Assembly: GCA_963995525.1 (NCBI GenBank)
Contig: OZ023214.1
Location: forward strand, 19,431,578-19,495,577
From: Escarpia spicata
Taxonomy: Eukaryota > Annelida > Polychaeta > Sabellida > Siboglinidae
Length of the DNA stretch: 64,000 bases
Direction of reading: 5' to 3'
The stretch's first letter is position 1; every line of letters starts with the position of its first letter. Below are positions 12,531 to 23,600 of this stretch, one piece after another. Made by a program: the position numbers and the translations under genes. The notes beneath the pieces were generated by a model. The model saw only the letters and a program-made list of their open reading frames with translations. It was not told where the DNA came from and did no database searches.

Positions 12531-15500
12531 GTACACTGTGCATGCGTGCATGCACACATACATATATACACAAATATACTGAAGGACTTTAATTACGCAA
12601 TTTTTGTTATGGGGGTGTATTCTTCGGGTAATGGTGTTTGTGACATGTCATTTGTGTTCCCAAAACATAATATGGAAGGCATGCACTGGTGCATCACTAA
12701 ACAATTGTTTATCTTGACCATATCTCCCGACACTGACCACTCCTTAGTATTGCTCATGTGTGATAGTCTGAGATTACAGGGTGTGGCTATTGAGCATTAC
12801 TGTACAAAAATGTACAGTTTTGGCGAGGGCTATAAAAGGCCGACAAAACTGGCGTCACTTGTGCAACCTTTCATCATGCCACGAATGAGTCAAGTTTCCC
12901 GGGACGAGGCCATTGGCATGCTGATGGCAGCAACAAGCCAAGATGCGGTTTCCAGATGGTTCAGAGTCATTCCCTCTACCATTAGTCACCTGCAGAGATG
13001 CTATTATGACACTGGGGTGACATGCGACCGAACGCGACCAGGACAACTACGTGTTACAATAAAATTATGTGGAATATTTAGGTGGGTTTATTTTACAGTG
13101 TACAATTTCATCTTGCGTAACTAAAATGCTTCAGTGTATATATATATATATATACTGAGTATATATATATATACACACACATTATATATATATATCAGGT
13201 GAAAATGTTCATCCAGTTGGGGGAATTGATTTTCTTGAAAGTGTCCTCTTAACCTAACCATTAGGTTATCTTTCTTCAATGCTTTGGCTACTTGCTTTAG
13301 GAGAAAATGTATAACAGATCTTACTTTACTTTACTTACTGGATGCTCAAAAGTCCAACACAAGTGTTCTTGTTCTGTATTTAAATGTTTTACATATGATG
13401 CATTTCAAACAAAAATATACATATTATATGCGACTGCCCTTTTATGGGGTCAGTACAACACTTTGTATACCCATGATCTGAGCCATGGATATAAACAACA
13501 GGTTTGGATTATTGAAGAAGTACCTACACGGAGTACTGCTGGTGAACATGTGAAGTACTACACCATCCTTCAACCGACACTGCCCCCTGTCAGCCAGCTG
13601 AAGAACTTCACTCATCTCTCCATTAAACACCTTGGCCAGTTCTTCATACAGAAACCTAAAATGTAAACATATTCATCAGATGAACAAATGGGTGATAGCT
13701 TGAAGGTGTTTATTTTCTTTTATTTGCATGAAGTTTATCAGTCGGGTCCACCAACCAATTGTACACAACATACCAGGTACACTGCAAACTCTGCTCAAAT
13801 TTACTTTATAAAAAGTGTAATTTACTAATACTCCCGAGAACCATCTTCTGTGTGTCTGTAGTGCTGGAGGTTGAGTGTTTTTGCTAGTTTCATAAACAAA
13901 ATCATGGCCATATATACAGCGTTAAAAAGTTAAGTAAGAATGATAGGGAGGATACAAAATGAATAATAATAATAATAAGATAACTTCTATTGCGCCTAAA
14001 TTCTTGGAATCCAAGCTCAGAGGCGCATCAAAACAAAAGGATTTAAGTAGTTTTTCAGTTGTCAACAGATGGGTCAAGGCGCTAGGGAGCTAAGGTGGAT
14101 AAACAAGGTTGTAAAGATATGTTTTTAAATGGCGACGGAATTTTTTAATATTTTCAACTGATCTAACACTAAGAGGGAGGATATTCCAAAGAGTTGGTGC
14201 AGCAACAGAAAAAGCCCTAGTTCCAATGTTAGTGTTGAATCTAGGAACAAAAAGTAGGTCAGAACTAGATGATCGAAGTTGGATAGTTTTTTTTTAAGGA
14301 GTAAGCAATCAATGCAAATAAGATGGTTGCTTATTGAATAGTTCCTGGTATGTAATAGTGCAGATCTTAAATATTATACGACATCGTACAGGAAGCCAAT
14401 GCAGACTTCAAAAGTGGCACAGAGCGAGAAAAACGAGGAGATCTTGCAACTACTCTTGCTAGTCAATTTTTGACAAGCTGAAGTTTTGTGATATCCTTGC
14501 TAGCGATATTATAAAGGAGGGAATTTCAAGTCTGAAGGAAAAAGAAAGTAGTGGAAAATAACACAATCAAAGCAGTGAATCTGTAAAACAATTAGTCAGG
14601 TTATTTAGCTATGCTACTTGTATTATTACACCTCATGTTACATCTAGTCACGTTACAAACCTGATGAATGCTCTGCGAGCGATGACTTCTGCGTGACTGT
14701 CTTGAATCACCATCCCTAGGTGACTTATCTTGCTCTGTCCTACACATTTTGAGCCGGTCCCCAGGGCCAGCACTTGCAGAGAGTAAGCCTTGGTCCCGCT
14801 ATCACTGCTGGGGTAATACAGTTTACCAGTTTCTGATGACGAGCTTGACTTCACATTTACTGAAACGCAACATAATGACAATGTCAGTTTGTGTTGAAAT
14901 ATGGAAAGAACATTACTGACAAAGAATTGTAAATATGTCCTTGCTGTAGTTGCAGAACTATGGCATGGACAAAATTTAGATTTAAAGTAAAAATTGTAAG
15001 TTTTTATACAGTGAATTAGCCAGTTCTTAGGACTGCCCAAAGTATCCATCGTAAAATGTAAATACTTGATTACAATTTGCCAAAATTTGCATGTGCAGAT
15101 ATGACCACATTATTGAAATACAGATAATGCTGTTGTGATGTGATAGATGGTGAAATAATTGTATGGTTGAACATAAACTGTTAAACAAAAACACCTTTGC
15201 CAGGTGTTTTTTGACCTTCCTCGTCTTCTTTTTCCTTGAGGATTCCATGTCAGAGACTGTCTTGTGATGTTTGTTGTTGGCTTTCTCAGTGTGTGTCCAA
15301 TCCAACCCCACTTTCTCTTCAGGATCTGCTTGGCGATGGGTTCTTGTCTGATCCTTTCCCTTAGTTCCTCATTTCTGATTTAGTTTTGCCATTTTATGCA
15401 TAGAATTCTTCGCAGACATCGGTTAAGGAAAGTCTGGATTTTGCTTAATGTTGTTTTTGTCATTCTCCATGTTTCTGAGCCATACAATGATACGACAATA

Positions 15501-16086
15501 AGGCAATATAGATGTTCTTTTCATGTTTCAAAAATACAAATTTGGAACAATGTTTCGGGCTTTTTGCCACGCAGTTTGGCAGGCACGATACCATCATCAT
15601 ATTTATTAGTCTTATGAAAATTATATTATTATAAAAAACAAGGATCAGACAATTGATAATGTCTCTTTAATTAAAACTGCCAATGATGACATTTTCAGCT
15701 CGCGAAAAGTATAGAAAACAGTCAGACTATAAACACCTCCATTGGCAAAATAAAAGACAATGATTAGTTTACTGCAAAGCTATCGAATGATCAACATGGA
15801 TGCGACTTTTTCACATTCAAGACACTCAAATTGGCTGCATGTAAAAAATAATTACCACCCTTTGTTTTTGAAGAATGGAACAGACCTCTAAACACAAACT
15901 AATGTTTAATTAAAACTAACCTTTGTGGTCTGTAGACATGACAATGGCAGCCATCAAAGTCCATTCACTGTCCTCCCTCGGCTTCCCCGTTTTGTTTAAC
16001 ATCTTCGTATAGTGTGTACAGCACAGCTCTGCCACCTTGTGACCAAAGTTAACATCATCCTTCCAAGCCATCGTGTCATGTGACAT
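3912..16086 (-). CDS. ADAT1: tRNA-specific adenosine deaminase 1 (ADAT1)-like, 8 exons, with an in-frame stop
   Basis: Exons, 5' to 3': 16086-15921, 14859-14661, 13655-13528, 8371-7579, 7176-6992, 6172-6067, 4559-4473, 4068-3912. All junctions have GT/AG borders and compatible phases; the total is 1821 nt (606 codons plus stop). ADAT1 deaminates A37 to inosine in tRNA-Ala in eukaryotes. The family signature is clear: [12 protein letters not shown] (His111, catalytic Glu113), [11 protein letters not shown] (Cys165), [17 protein letters not shown], and a C-terminal region with QGTT and a terminal DTYDGHK block. Two lesions stand out. Codon 353 is TAA inside [10 protein letters not shown], where the family has Tyr. 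The third zinc ligand, Cys of the family's SCSD, is Tyr395 (SMSYSD). Exon 4 also carries about 150 extra lysine/serine-rich residues with internal repeats. The start ATG at 16086 is the first after an in-frame TGA; a second ATG at 16071 is possible. It could be a recent pseudogene, a bad allele or an assembly error. Confidence 0.88.
5066..5255. repeat. 45-bp minisatellite, about 4 copies
   Basis: The unit contains gtctgacctgatgcacagta and ttgcatactgcatacaggga and repeats every 45 bases almost without change. Because 45 is a multiple of three, it stays open in several frames and yields artefactual ORFs. It lies in the intron between the 6172-6067 and 4559-4473 exons of the ADAT1-type gene. Confidence 0.9.
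5250..5865. repeat. 34-bp minisatellite, about 18 copies
   Basis: This is a shorter derivative of the adjacent 45-bp unit. It keeps actgcatacagggagagggg and replaces the rest with gtcaaacatgataat or a variant. Variants (ctgacctaat, caaacatt, caaacagg) cluster in blocks, as expected from local unequal exchange or slippage. It continues the same ADAT1 intron array. Confidence 0.9.
6595..6965. repeat. 31-bp minisatellite, about 12 copies
   Basis: The unit contains actctggtgtgtacatacaa followed by taaagataca, with diverged copies at the low-coordinate end. The array begins only about 25 bases past the splice donor of the 7176-6992 ADAT1 exon and fills much of the following intron. Long ORFs on the minus strand here are repeat artefacts. 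Confidence 0.9.
7632..7647 (-). promoter_or_regulatory. CTCF-like motif inside ADAT1 coding exon 4
   Basis: On the minus strand cctgcaggggGCGCTA matches the CTCF core almost exactly. It overlaps the conserved coding segment GLQGALL, so codon constraint rather than binding could explain it. Confidence 0.25.
7850..8025 (-). repeat. In-frame coding repeat in ADAT1 exon 4 (about 51-bp unit)
   Basis: The minus-strand frame reads four diverged units of about 16-17 residues, each built around D/E-S/Q-h-h-K-D-x-T-x-R-G/S (for example [13 protein letters not shown]). The repeats are charged and probably disordered. They sit in the insertion between the PCGD zinc-ligand block and the TAA codon, so they lengthen a loop that is variable in the ADAT1 family. 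Confidence 0.75.
8685..8965 (+). mobile_element. tRNA-derived SINE
   Basis: The 5' part resembles a tRNA gene, with a box A-like tagtgtagtggttagcac and a box B-like gagttcaatacccgg about 35 bases apart. A non-tRNA body of about 200 bases follows. This is the usual layout of Pol III SINEs. It is not a functional tRNA because the acceptor stem does not pair. It lies in ADAT1 intron 3. Confidence 0.7.
9150..11720 (+). mobile_element. Decayed DNA transposon relic with repeated GTTACRCC motifs
   Basis: A broken transposase-like frame at 10913-11260 carries [10 protein letters not shown] and, after a frameshift, [13 protein letters not shown] associate this pair of blocks with a transposase-derived protein family common in invertebrates, but cannot name the superfamily. 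A motif of the type gttacrccyrrtaycaa recurs at about 9153, 9341, 9508, 11652 and 11683, and inverted near 12210. These could be subterminal binding repeats of the element. Exact ends and target duplications were not found. It lies inside ADAT1 intron 3. Confidence 0.45.
12020..12205 (+). mobile_element. LINE 3' end with GTGA tail
   Basis: The plus-strand frame reads [17 protein letters not shown], then [16 protein letters not shown] and a TGA stop. This is the usual C-terminal block of a non-LTR retrotransposon reverse-transcriptase protein. A short (gagt)n tail follows directly at 12193-12212, as at a LINE 3' terminus. The copy is heavily 5'-truncated and sits in ADAT1 intron 3, within the repeat-rich area of the preceding element. 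Confidence 0.7.
12472..12528. repeat. (TG)n microsatellite
   Basis: About 28 uninterrupted TG dinucleotides. Long frames through it are artefacts. Confidence 0.95.
12577..13136 (+). mobile_element. Tc1-like element, internally deleted
   Basis: The ends tactgaaggactttaattacg and, reversed, cactgaagcattttagttac are inverted repeats of about 25 bases flanked by TA. The plus-strand frame at about 12876-13065 begins [16 protein letters not shown] and continues through [15 protein letters not shown], the N-terminal helix-turn-helix region of Tc1-like transposases, with a TATAAAAGG box some 45 bases upstream. The catalytic DDE part is absent, so this 560-bp copy is non-autonomous. It lies in ADAT1 intron 3. 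Confidence 0.8.
13137..13196. repeat. (TA)n low-complexity tract
   Basis: TA repeats abut the right end of the Tc1-like element, consistent with insertion into a TA-rich target. Confidence 0.85.
13960..14330 (-). repeat. Dispersed repeat with (AAT)n end
   Basis: An (aat)n run is followed by cttctattgcgcctaaattc and ccaagctcagaggcgcatc. A related short piece begins at about 21664 (aat run, then gagctcagagatgcaac) and a looser relative at 35137. The (ATT)n end in reverse orientation suggests the tail of a retroposed element running on the minus strand. It is in ADAT1 intron 2. Confidence 0.5.
15185..15510 (-). mobile_element. LINE fragment
   Basis: Minus-strand frames, joined across frameshifts, give [18 protein letters not shown], then [12 protein letters not shown] and [12 protein letters not shown]. 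These are consecutive blocks from the region after the reverse transcriptase of a non-LTR retrotransposon. A relative of its last block occurs at 58320-58490. The copy is dead and lies in ADAT1 intron 1. Confidence 0.75.
15660..15870. repeat. Dispersed repeat family C, copy 1
   Basis: Segments such as actataaacacctccattggc and the ending taattaccaccc recur in diverged form at 24760-24985 and 48585-48795. The copies share an ordered set of blocks over about 210 bases. Class is unknown; it could be a MITE or a SINE body. Confidence 0.5.
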
Positions 16087-17150
16087 GTCACCTCACTACA
16101 ACTGAGAATGAGTCATTTTCATTATTATTCTACAGTGCAAGTTTAGTCAGTGTTTTAATTAATGTGAATATACAAAGTCATATATATAGTATGCGGTCGA
16201 GTTCCATTTTATCATGTAACGTTCCTTTTTCCCCGTGTCATAGCTTAGCCATAATTGTGGATGGCATTGCACTTCTACACAAAAATTTTAATTATTTTGG
16301 TAAATTACAATGACTACAATTTATCCGATCCCAACCCATTCTTGTTTCCATTCCCGCAGCAGGGACTTAGCCAGAGACCCGTCTGCCTGTCTTCAAGACT
16401 GGCAGATGACTGGCCAAGACAGGTTATCATAACTGATGACTGGTAGAATTTATTGGCCAGCAGACCACTTGATTAACCAATAGTTCCAAGTCTAGGCGCC
16501 CACATTAATAACTATCTCTGGTACAACTGGTACTGAAACAAATTGAATGGATCAATATTAATTAAATAAATCGTGAAATAAATGGTTAAATGATGGTTTG
16601 TCATTGGAAAAAACTAAATTGGCCAATAATGGTTGTGATTGACGTGAAGCGCTTCCAGGCAAGCCGTCCACGATCTAAATAGCATACTTTTGATTAATTC
16701 AAGATTCGCAAAAAATTATTTCTGGTTAAGGGCCTGCACCGCAAGATGAGGCAAAGTGAACCGCTTCCCTTAGCCTTTAGTCTGTGCCTATGGACTATGC
16801 TTTGGTTATGTCCCCTAACACTGATGTTAGTCTCGCTTACTTAATCGATTCTCGCCAGGCTGCATGGTTTAGCCGAGAAAGAGAATGTGGCGACATCGTG
16901 ACAGATACCCACATGACTGTTACTGTCTGGTCTATGGCATCTCTTTATTTAAACAACTGAGCCTGTATTTAAATACATTTAATGCTTTGCATTTTCCAGA
17001 AATAAATATCAAAAATAAGAGTTAAGAAAACTACTATTATGGGATATATGAATCTGCAACCTAAACATTATCGTTTGCAATTCAGTTTTATTTTTGTGTG
17101 TATTGTGTCAATATGGTTGGTTTGGATGTTAGGTTTAAATTGAAACAATT
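16087..17150. other. Intergenic stretch upstream of ADAT1
   Basis: It probably includes the ADAT1 promoter next to 16086. I see no further gene, TATA box in convincing position, or recognised repeat. Confidence 0.4.
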
Positions 17151-18262
17151 GCTCTTATAGTTATATTTAATTATTTGCACCAGGGCTCAGTATTGAGCCC
17201 ACTGCAGTTTGCCATTGTGATGGACATGGTGACGAAGGAGGCGAGAGGAGGACTGCCCTGGGAGCTGCTGCATGCAGATGATCTCGTCCTTATGGCAACG
17301 ACCAGGGAAGAACTAAGAAGGAAGCTGGTGGAGTGGCGCACGAGATTGATGGCCAAAGGACTGAAGGTGAACGCTGGGAAGTCGAAGGTGAAGGTCAGCA
17401 TAGGTGACAGAGGAGTGATGTCAGAGTCTGGTGCATGGCCATGTGGAGTCTGTAGCAAGGGTGTAGCCACAAACTCGCTTCAGTGTACATCGTGTACGAA
17501 GTGGGTCCACAGGAGATGCAGTGGTGTGAAGGGCAGCCTGCAGGCAGTGAGCGCTACGTTGGTAAGCAAGAGGTGTCAGGGAGAGGTACCACCTGCAGAG
17601 GCGACGGAAGAGGGCTTGGAGGTGGATGGAGAGACATACAACAGAGCAGACAACTTCTGCTACCTGGGCGGCATGCTAAGTGCGAAGGGTGGGGTGGATG
17701 CAGCGGTAACAACGAGAGTGATGTGTGCCTGGCAGAAGTTCAGGGAGTTAACACCCTTCCTGACTTCCAAAGCGCCCCCCCTGAAGATGAAGGGCCAGGT
17801 GTACACAGCGTGTGTCAGAAGTTGCCTGATGTATGGGTGCGAGACATGGGCCATGAGGGCCGATCATGACATGAGGATGGAAAGGGTCGAGATGAGGATG
17901 GCGAGATGGATGTGTGGCACATCACTCAGCGACAGACAGCCCAGTGCAGAGCTTAGTAGAAGAGGAGTGGAGGCGATTGGGGATGTGATCAGAAGAAGCA
18001 GACTGAGGTGGTACGGGCATGTAGAGTGAAAGGATGACAAGGACTGGGTGAAGGGCTGTACAAAGTTAGTGGTGGAGGGGACAGCTCCCGTCGGCAGACC
18101 AAGGAAGACCTGGCAGAACTCTGTGTATGCAGACTTGAATCTGATGGGTATCGACCATCGGGATGCACGGGACCGTGTCAAGTGGAAGAGGGCAATTGGA
18201 AGAAAGGGGAACCCAGCAGAGCCTGGAAACACCGCCTCTAAACGACGACGATGATGATGATG
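17150..18262 (+). mobile_element. 5'-truncated LINE with PHD-like finger and a premature stop
   Basis: The frame begins at the reverse-transcriptase block HQGSVLSP and includes the catalytic-loop block LLHADDLVLMA. It then has a cysteine/histidine finger (WPCGVCSKGV, CTSCTKWVHRRCSG) typical of PHD-like zinc fingers, a GCETWAM block and a WYGHVE block. There a TGA (18027-18029) interrupts the frame; the same frame reopens (GRPRKTW) and runs to the end near a (GAT)n tail at about 18248. This is the 3' half of a non-LTR retrotransposon whose protein carries a finger after the RT. The TGA could be a CpG decay product of CGA. Confidence 0.85.
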
Positions 18263-18402
18263 ACTTAATACTAGTCAATCGCGATCAATTTCATTGGTTA
18301 ACCTGATTCAGTGTTATCACTCGTTTTGGTTTAGGTTGCAGATTCAGATTTGTTTTGCTATGCTATTGGCATGGTCATAGTAATTACAAATTCGTCTGGA
18401 AA

Positions 18403-18628
18403 ATGTCCGCAGGGCCAGGCAATGTAGCCTGTAGGACTAGGTCTAGGACTAGTAGGAGCGACAGTGTCGTGTCATTACGGAATCTGGGCATTCGAGGCAG
18501 TGCAAGATTGAGAGTGACACCCCCGACCCACTTGATGGTAACAACTGAAATGAACGTTGTCATTGGCCATAGATATGCTGTACGTGTACCACCTAAGGCT
18601 AACTCATCCAGTATTCTTCTTGGACTTG
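18403..18628 (+). CDS. Possible first coding exon of an unrecognised gene
   Basis: An ATG opens 75 codons, rich in Arg and Ser at first (RTRSRTSRSDSVVSLR) and then more hydrophobic (HLMVTTEMNVVIGHRYAVRV). The exon would end at a good splice donor (cttg|gtaagt). I do not recognise the protein, and I found no matching downstream exon before or within the P450 gene, which runs on the opposite strand. It may be a real first exon of a nested gene, an exon remnant or chance. Confidence 0.25.
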
Positions 18629-18699
18629 GTAAGTTGGTACTTGGAAGTTTGCCTGTTTGGTCTGCCATTTTTTGGGCAAGTTTTGCTGTTTAGGCCCGC

Positions 18700-20320
18700 A
18701 CCTCGAAAAAAAACATGAAACCGGTCACCTACAGTCACCGAACTTCATAGCACATATCTACTACACCTATACTACACACATATACTTGTCACGTGATCGA
18801 AAAATTAGTAGTACTGTGTTTTATCGACCAAAATATACTAGAAACTCACTTATTTTGCGTTTATACATTAGTTACGCAGAAACTCCGGCAGGTGGCGCCA
18901 CTTTACGGTACACACTAGACGTGGGGTCAGATCACGAATAACTGTCACACAAAGTAAATAAAATATGCAGTATTTAGTTAAAAAAGTTTACCTTATGTTT
19001 AATATTAACAACAGCTGAGAATATGTATTACGATTATTTGCTTTAGTAATTACTGCTGCATTTTAATATTGTTTATCATAGGTAATTAATCGTAGCTATG
19101 ATACAATATAAATACCAGCACATTGGACAAGCTGGATTTGTGAACTCCCTGCTGCCAGGTGGTCAGAAATAATGATGTCATTGTTGGAAGCTGCGTGTCA
19201 CATTCGGGATGTGTCGAATGATCACCAGTAATTGTCTTTGCCATAATGTGGCAGTGAAATGTGACAACCATTGTCCGTGAACAAAATGACTGCCGTCTGT
19301 ATACAAGACAACGGTTTTGTTAAATGCCTCTCATCCTGCAGAAGCACCAACAATCTTGCGTGTTTGCCATGAATAACAATCAAATCCTCTTCCAGAAGTG
19401 TTGTTTCAGTGTTGCAGTTCATATGACATTATTTAATTACAACAAAATGTTGGCTGGGCAACCAAAAGTTCAACAACTATTTTCTCAACATGCATTCACA
19501 CAACTGATAATTATACGTCTCTCACTTATAACGTATCTCACTAAGGAAACTACCACGAACTATTCTTGGAAGAATCCTTAAAATGATCAGAATTTTACAT
19601 TATACACCAACTGAACTTACCAAAAGAAAAATATCTTACAGTCCTACAATATACAGGGCGTGCAAAGTTCCATATGGGACATGGCATATATATTTTTTAA
19701 ACACGTATGCGTGTGTGCATACACACAATATAGCTATACACATGTATATGATAATTACAATACATTCGCAAGCCCATGGACTAGTGTTGTGGGTGCAAAC
19801 GCATCCCCTCCGCAGCCGACGTTAAATATGCCCGATGTAATTTCTTAATTTCTGAGGATTTCTGTAAAAATGTTGTCCTCAAATATTTTGATGTAACCAA
19901 CGTCAATGATACCTAACTATAACTTTGCTAGTGTTATTTTGATATGTTCATTTTACATGTGTGGCTGGTGCAGACTTAATAGTCAAAGCCTCCGAAGCTT
20001 CTGTCGGACATTATATTACATTGGATTTTTCATGGTGACATTCCAGATTTGTGCCAGTCACATTCTGGTCTTTGACGCTGTCAGAAATGACATCAAACGA
20101 CGGGGGTATTCAACTTTTTTAATCAAGTGGTACTTTCCCTCAAGTGGAATTTTTTTGCCTCAAGGGGAGATGGGTGCTCACACACCGCACCCTTAGCCTA
20201 CGGGCCTGTATCTCCAGTCTACAGGCATCGACAAGTTTGGTGTATTGTAAGTGACAATCTAGGAGTCATTAAAAAAACAATCTCTTCTCACAACACTTAA
20301 TCAATCATCTGCTATCTATG
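18700..20320. other. Intergenic stretch downstream of the P450 gene
   Basis: No convincing exon, RNA gene or element was found. Short open frames here lack splice borders and family motifs. Confidence 0.4.
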
Positions 20321-20500
20321 TATTAATAGGTTGACTCAGAGACACAGTCTGATCTCCTCTCAGGAGCCTCATTCTGTGTTCTTCACATCCTTGGACCATT
20401 GACCCGTGATCTACCAGTGGGTAATGCAATAAAAACACAAGTTATGTAGAGTTATATACTTTATTCAGTGGACAAACTAAGTGGTCAGCCATTCCTCGTC
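20320..20500. repeat. Dispersed repeat family D, copy in P450 3' UTR
   Basis: The blocks tctgatctcctctcagg, a tctaccagtgggtaatgca segment and tttattcagtggac followed by gtggtcagccattc recur in the same order and strand at about 28155-28330 in a P450 intron. This copy covers the only good AATAAA of the P450 gene. Confidence 0.5.
20460..20465 (-). terminator. Poly(A) signal AATAAA of the P450 gene
   Basis: It lies 206 bases past the TAG stop (20673-20671) on the gene's strand, a normal 3' UTR distance. The hexamer is inside repeat family D. Confidence 0.5.
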
Positions 20501-20670
20501 GCACTGTGGAGTAAGTGCGATTTATCAGGTCTATCTGCTGCATGCAATAGCGTAACTGGCGATAGCAGGGATTAAATGGTCAAAGGGAAGGAGTGCAAGT
20601 TCAAAATACAATACAACAATACAATACAATAACGTAATATTTATAAATGCAGCCATCTTCCCATGATGCA

Positions 20671-23600
20671 CTAGCGCCTCTCCACTGCCAACATGATGTC
20701 CTTCTCGGGGACCAACAGCATCGTCTTCTGGAAGGTCAGCGGAGACTGTAGTGAAAAGACAACACATTTAATTCATGCGATTCCAATAATATGTAAACTC
20801 ATTTCTATGTAACAGTGTGGAAGATTATATAACAAAAAGTGCAATTTCTTACATCACTATGATGTGTATGGGTACGACAGCAAATACGTTGTGAACTTAA
20901 AACAGCACTAGGCAATGGCTGAGGTTTTCTGAAAGAATTAGTATTTAGCTAACATGCATCTACAATTGCTGTCAAAATATAGAAGTTGTGGTTGATGAAA
21001 AGTAAATTCATTAGATTGTTCCCAACTTGCTGAATATTTTTCATGAAGTTTAGACCCATTCTGTGTATCTAGCAGCTTGAAAGATACCTGTTCAAATAAC
21101 AAAAAATTGCAAAAACCAATCATGGTGCTTACTTCATTATCAGAGCGGGTATTTTGGCAGCAGCTATTACAGTGCCATGCCCCACCTATGAACATTACAT
21201 CTGCTGTTGTCAAAGATCAGTATGGCTGATGCTAGCTGTTCTACAACACACCTGAGTCTGGTGACAGGTAGTTATTCGGAAACGTTGCAGTACTGTTGTC
21301 ATCACCATCTTCATCTCCTGTTGTGCCAGACGCATGCCAAGACAGTTGCGAGGTCCTTGTCCAAATGGCATGTAGGAGAATGGGTTTCTTGCTGCCTTTG
21401 CTTCAGCTGTGAACCTACAAATACACACCTGATGTTTGGTGTTACGGTAATCATATAATGCACTATTAAATAATTAGTTAGTTTATTATGAAGATGTTTA
21501 TGTATAATGTTGTTTTTTTACACAAATTATAGTTTACATTTCAAATATGACATGAATAAGGAACACAAGCAATGTGTTGCTTTGTTCCAATTGTTACTTA
21601 ATGTCATACATGTTTCATATTACTGCTACATCTGTGCTATACTGAACATTATGTATCAATAAAGATTATTATTATTATTAACGTCTATGGTGCATAAATC
21701 CCCAGGAACCTGAGCTCAGAGATGCAACAAATCGTTAAGTAGCATAACAGGATCAGGGACGCAGAAAATTAAACAAGGGACAGCTTCTGTTAGAAATAAT
21801 TCTAATGTTTATCTATTTCGGCTTTTTGGCAAACCTATTGTTCCTAACATTTGAGAGAGACACCCACTATACTACTGATGCAAGATGTCTGCCTAAGTCA
21901 TTGGTCATCACACAACTGGTGAACTAGCAAAGCCATCAGGTGTTCAAGATATTGACTGCATGTTACGAAAATATCCACAGAAGCATTTTTCTCAGTTAAG
22001 AAAGATAGAAAGACTGGAGGACACATCAGAATCGGAAGTGTTTATTTTACCCACATATAAAACAAAACAGTATAATTTAAAAAAACAGGAATATGTACAG
22101 CTCTCTTATGAAATAATATGTGTTGACAAAATAGCAGGTAATACATACATGTATTAGTAGCTAAAATTTATTTAAAAAAAGGAACATAATGTACGGAATA
22201 ACGAACTGACATCTTAACCATGGACTGTTATGTTGCTAAAAGCTAAAAAGGGGTCAGGGAGACTGCCACTAAGACCATTGTTGGTCACTCTTGTAGCAGC
22301 CACACCAAGGTAACATTAGTAAAGAAACAGGGTAGATTAGATGTCGGAATGTATTCATTCATAGGGAACAATAAATGAATGACATTATAATTATTACGTC
22401 CTGGTTATGTGGCTGATAGCAGCAAAAAACAAAACTGACAAATACGTCGTTATGACTAACTATTAGATCATCAGGTTTGCACCATTGTTTCTAACACAGC
22501 TCACCTTTCTGGGTCAAACTTGTCTGGGTCGGGCCAAACTTCAGGGTCATGGTGGAGGGCATAGATTGGTATAGTGACTATAGCATTCTCTGGTAGGATG
22601 ACCCCATTCACTGTGACATCACGTTTTACCTCCCGATCCATGCTACAAGAGAAAGCAAAACAACGGGAGTTCTAGTTAATTGAACAAGAAGTAACCAGTT
22701 CGGAGGGGTAGTACATGTAATAGTAATGTTCAGAGGGGTAGTACATGTAATAGTAATGTTCAGAGGGGTAGTACATGTAATAGTAATGCCCAGAAAGAGA
22801 CGAGTCCAGTATCGGGATGAAGATGAAGATTACTATAATGGAAACGATAGACTGTTGCTTGCAGAATTTGTTTTTGGATTAATGAATATCTTTATTTCAG
22901 AATATGACATTCCATGTATAATAGAGCAAGAACAAAAACAGACTACAAATACTACTGAATGGCATCAAACAAGGTTTGCACGATATAGTTGTAAAACAGA
23001 AGAAATCATGTTGTGCCCGTTTATTTTTTAAATTAAATTTATAAGTAATATATTTAATATATACACCTTATAAAAAAGTTAAGGGAAATTGTATAATATA
23101 ACGTGGTAGCTAGTGCATAGGACTATTCAAATCATACATCCATCACTTTCTATAGCCAGGTACTCATTTATTCAGCTGCATGAACTGGAGTGTGGAGAGA
23201 ACAAATTTACTCAAGCTTCAAAATGACGACAAGAGGATCCAAACCACTAACAACTGATAAACCTTCTGTATAATTTATTTTAAAATGAAACAACATTGAA
23301 CTACTCTATAATGCAATGTTCACGTGAACCTACCCAATTGACGGTGGGTACATCCGCAGTGTCTCTTGTATACACATGTCTAAGTAGAGAAGCTTCGAGA
23401 GCGTCTCATATGACACTTCATCCTACATTCAACAGGTCAGTTGTGAGAGCATTTCATGTCACCAAAGTAAAGGTAACGTTTTTATATAGCGTGGTATCTA
23501 ATCAAAGCACTTTACTCCCGGTCAAATTTTTTCAATGAAACACCATCGTGACTTCTCTGGGCAGCATTTAACCATTCTACAATTACTACACGAAAACTAT

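Noticed and set aside
22726..23031. 101-codon plus-strand ORF with repeated [10 protein letters not shown]
   Set aside because: It begins in the 30-bp tandem repeat and lies antisense in a P450 intron; the remainder shows no known domain.
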